Positions 63,861 through 64,000 of a stretch of 64,000 bases of DNA are shown one piece after another. Origin of the DNA: Mycteria americana (Eukaryota; Chordata; Aves; Ciconiiformes; Ciconiidae). The stretch spans positions 24,939,798-25,003,797 of the forward strand of contig NC_134374.1 in assembly GCF_035582795.1 (NCBI RefSeq), given 5' to 3'. A program made the translations under genes and the position numbers. The notes beneath the pieces are model-generated. The model saw only the letters and a list, made by a program, of their open reading frames with translations. It made no database searches and had not been told where the DNA came from. Each line of letters starts with the position of its first letter. The first letter of the stretch is position 1.

Positions 63861-64000
63861 AGGCTTCATGCTCACTTGCACTCAGAAGTTAGAAGAGGAA
63901 AACAAATCTCCTGGTACCTCGTGTCCTCGGCAGTGTCGCGGCTTGGGGAGACGCAGCCGCTGGGCTGGGACCGGTACAACCAGCACAACGTTCCCTTTGG

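Noticed and set aside
63607-63861. An 84-codon minus-strand frame in the AT-rich block
   Set aside because: No family resemblance, no splice partners, and the length is within chance.

Overview
The window is vertebrate nuclear DNA from a sauropsid, most likely a bird. The genes are split into many exons with GT-AG introns. The only clear transposon is a 5'-truncated CR1 LINE tail, the typical bird/reptile retroposon. The kinesin gene reads very close to what I remember of chicken chromokinesin. The order KIF4A-PDZD11-RAB41-ARR3 is the one found on mammalian Xq13, so this is the bird 4/4A-type equivalent of that ancestral block. I see no CRISPR, operon, phage, retrovirus-like or RNA-gene signal.

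Layout. (1) 1-12170, minus strand: KIF4A. The first 18 coding exons (712 codons: motor, neck and first part of the stalk) are present and the rest lies beyond the left edge. (2) 12124-12280: a short CpG-rich divergent promoter shared with PDZD11. (3) 12280-~15755, plus: PDZD11, complete, six exons, 140 aa. (4) ~15755-17640: intergenic, no gene seen. (5) 17640-35811, minus: a RAB6-family GTPase that I call RAB41, with a 211-aa product. It carries two separate pairs of equal-length duplicated exons (106/106 nt and 94/94 nt) that look mutually exclusive. (6) 36206-45115, minus: cone arrestin ARR3. I could rebuild the full 394-aa frame, including a 10-nt microexon. Its poly(A) signal lies only about 400 bp upstream of the RAB41 start codon. 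(7) 45.1-48.8 kb: GC-rich intergenic DNA with a run of TAATC/GATTA (CRX/OTX-like) motifs. (8) ~48.8-60.57 kb, plus: a complete 27-exon, 1151-codon gene for an SH2-domain inositol 5-phosphatase of the SHIP2 type (SH2, 5-phosphatase, C2, NPAY motif, SAM). (9) 60.6-64 kb: GC-rich DNA with a minisatellite, a possible first exon of a further gene and an AT-rich block.

The most interesting points are the SHIP2-like gene beside ARR3 and RAB41, and the doubly duplicated exons of RAB41. In human, INPPL1 (SHIP2), RAB6A and ARRB1 lie together on 11q13. Here a SHIP2-like gene, a RAB6-like gene and an arrestin lie together on the Xq13-type block. This looks like a whole-genome-duplication paralogon in which sauropsids kept a SHIP paralogue that I do not know from the mammalian Xq13 block. 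Exon junctions were placed by eye from splice signals, reading-frame phase and remembered orthologue sequences. Frame sums close exactly for all five genes.
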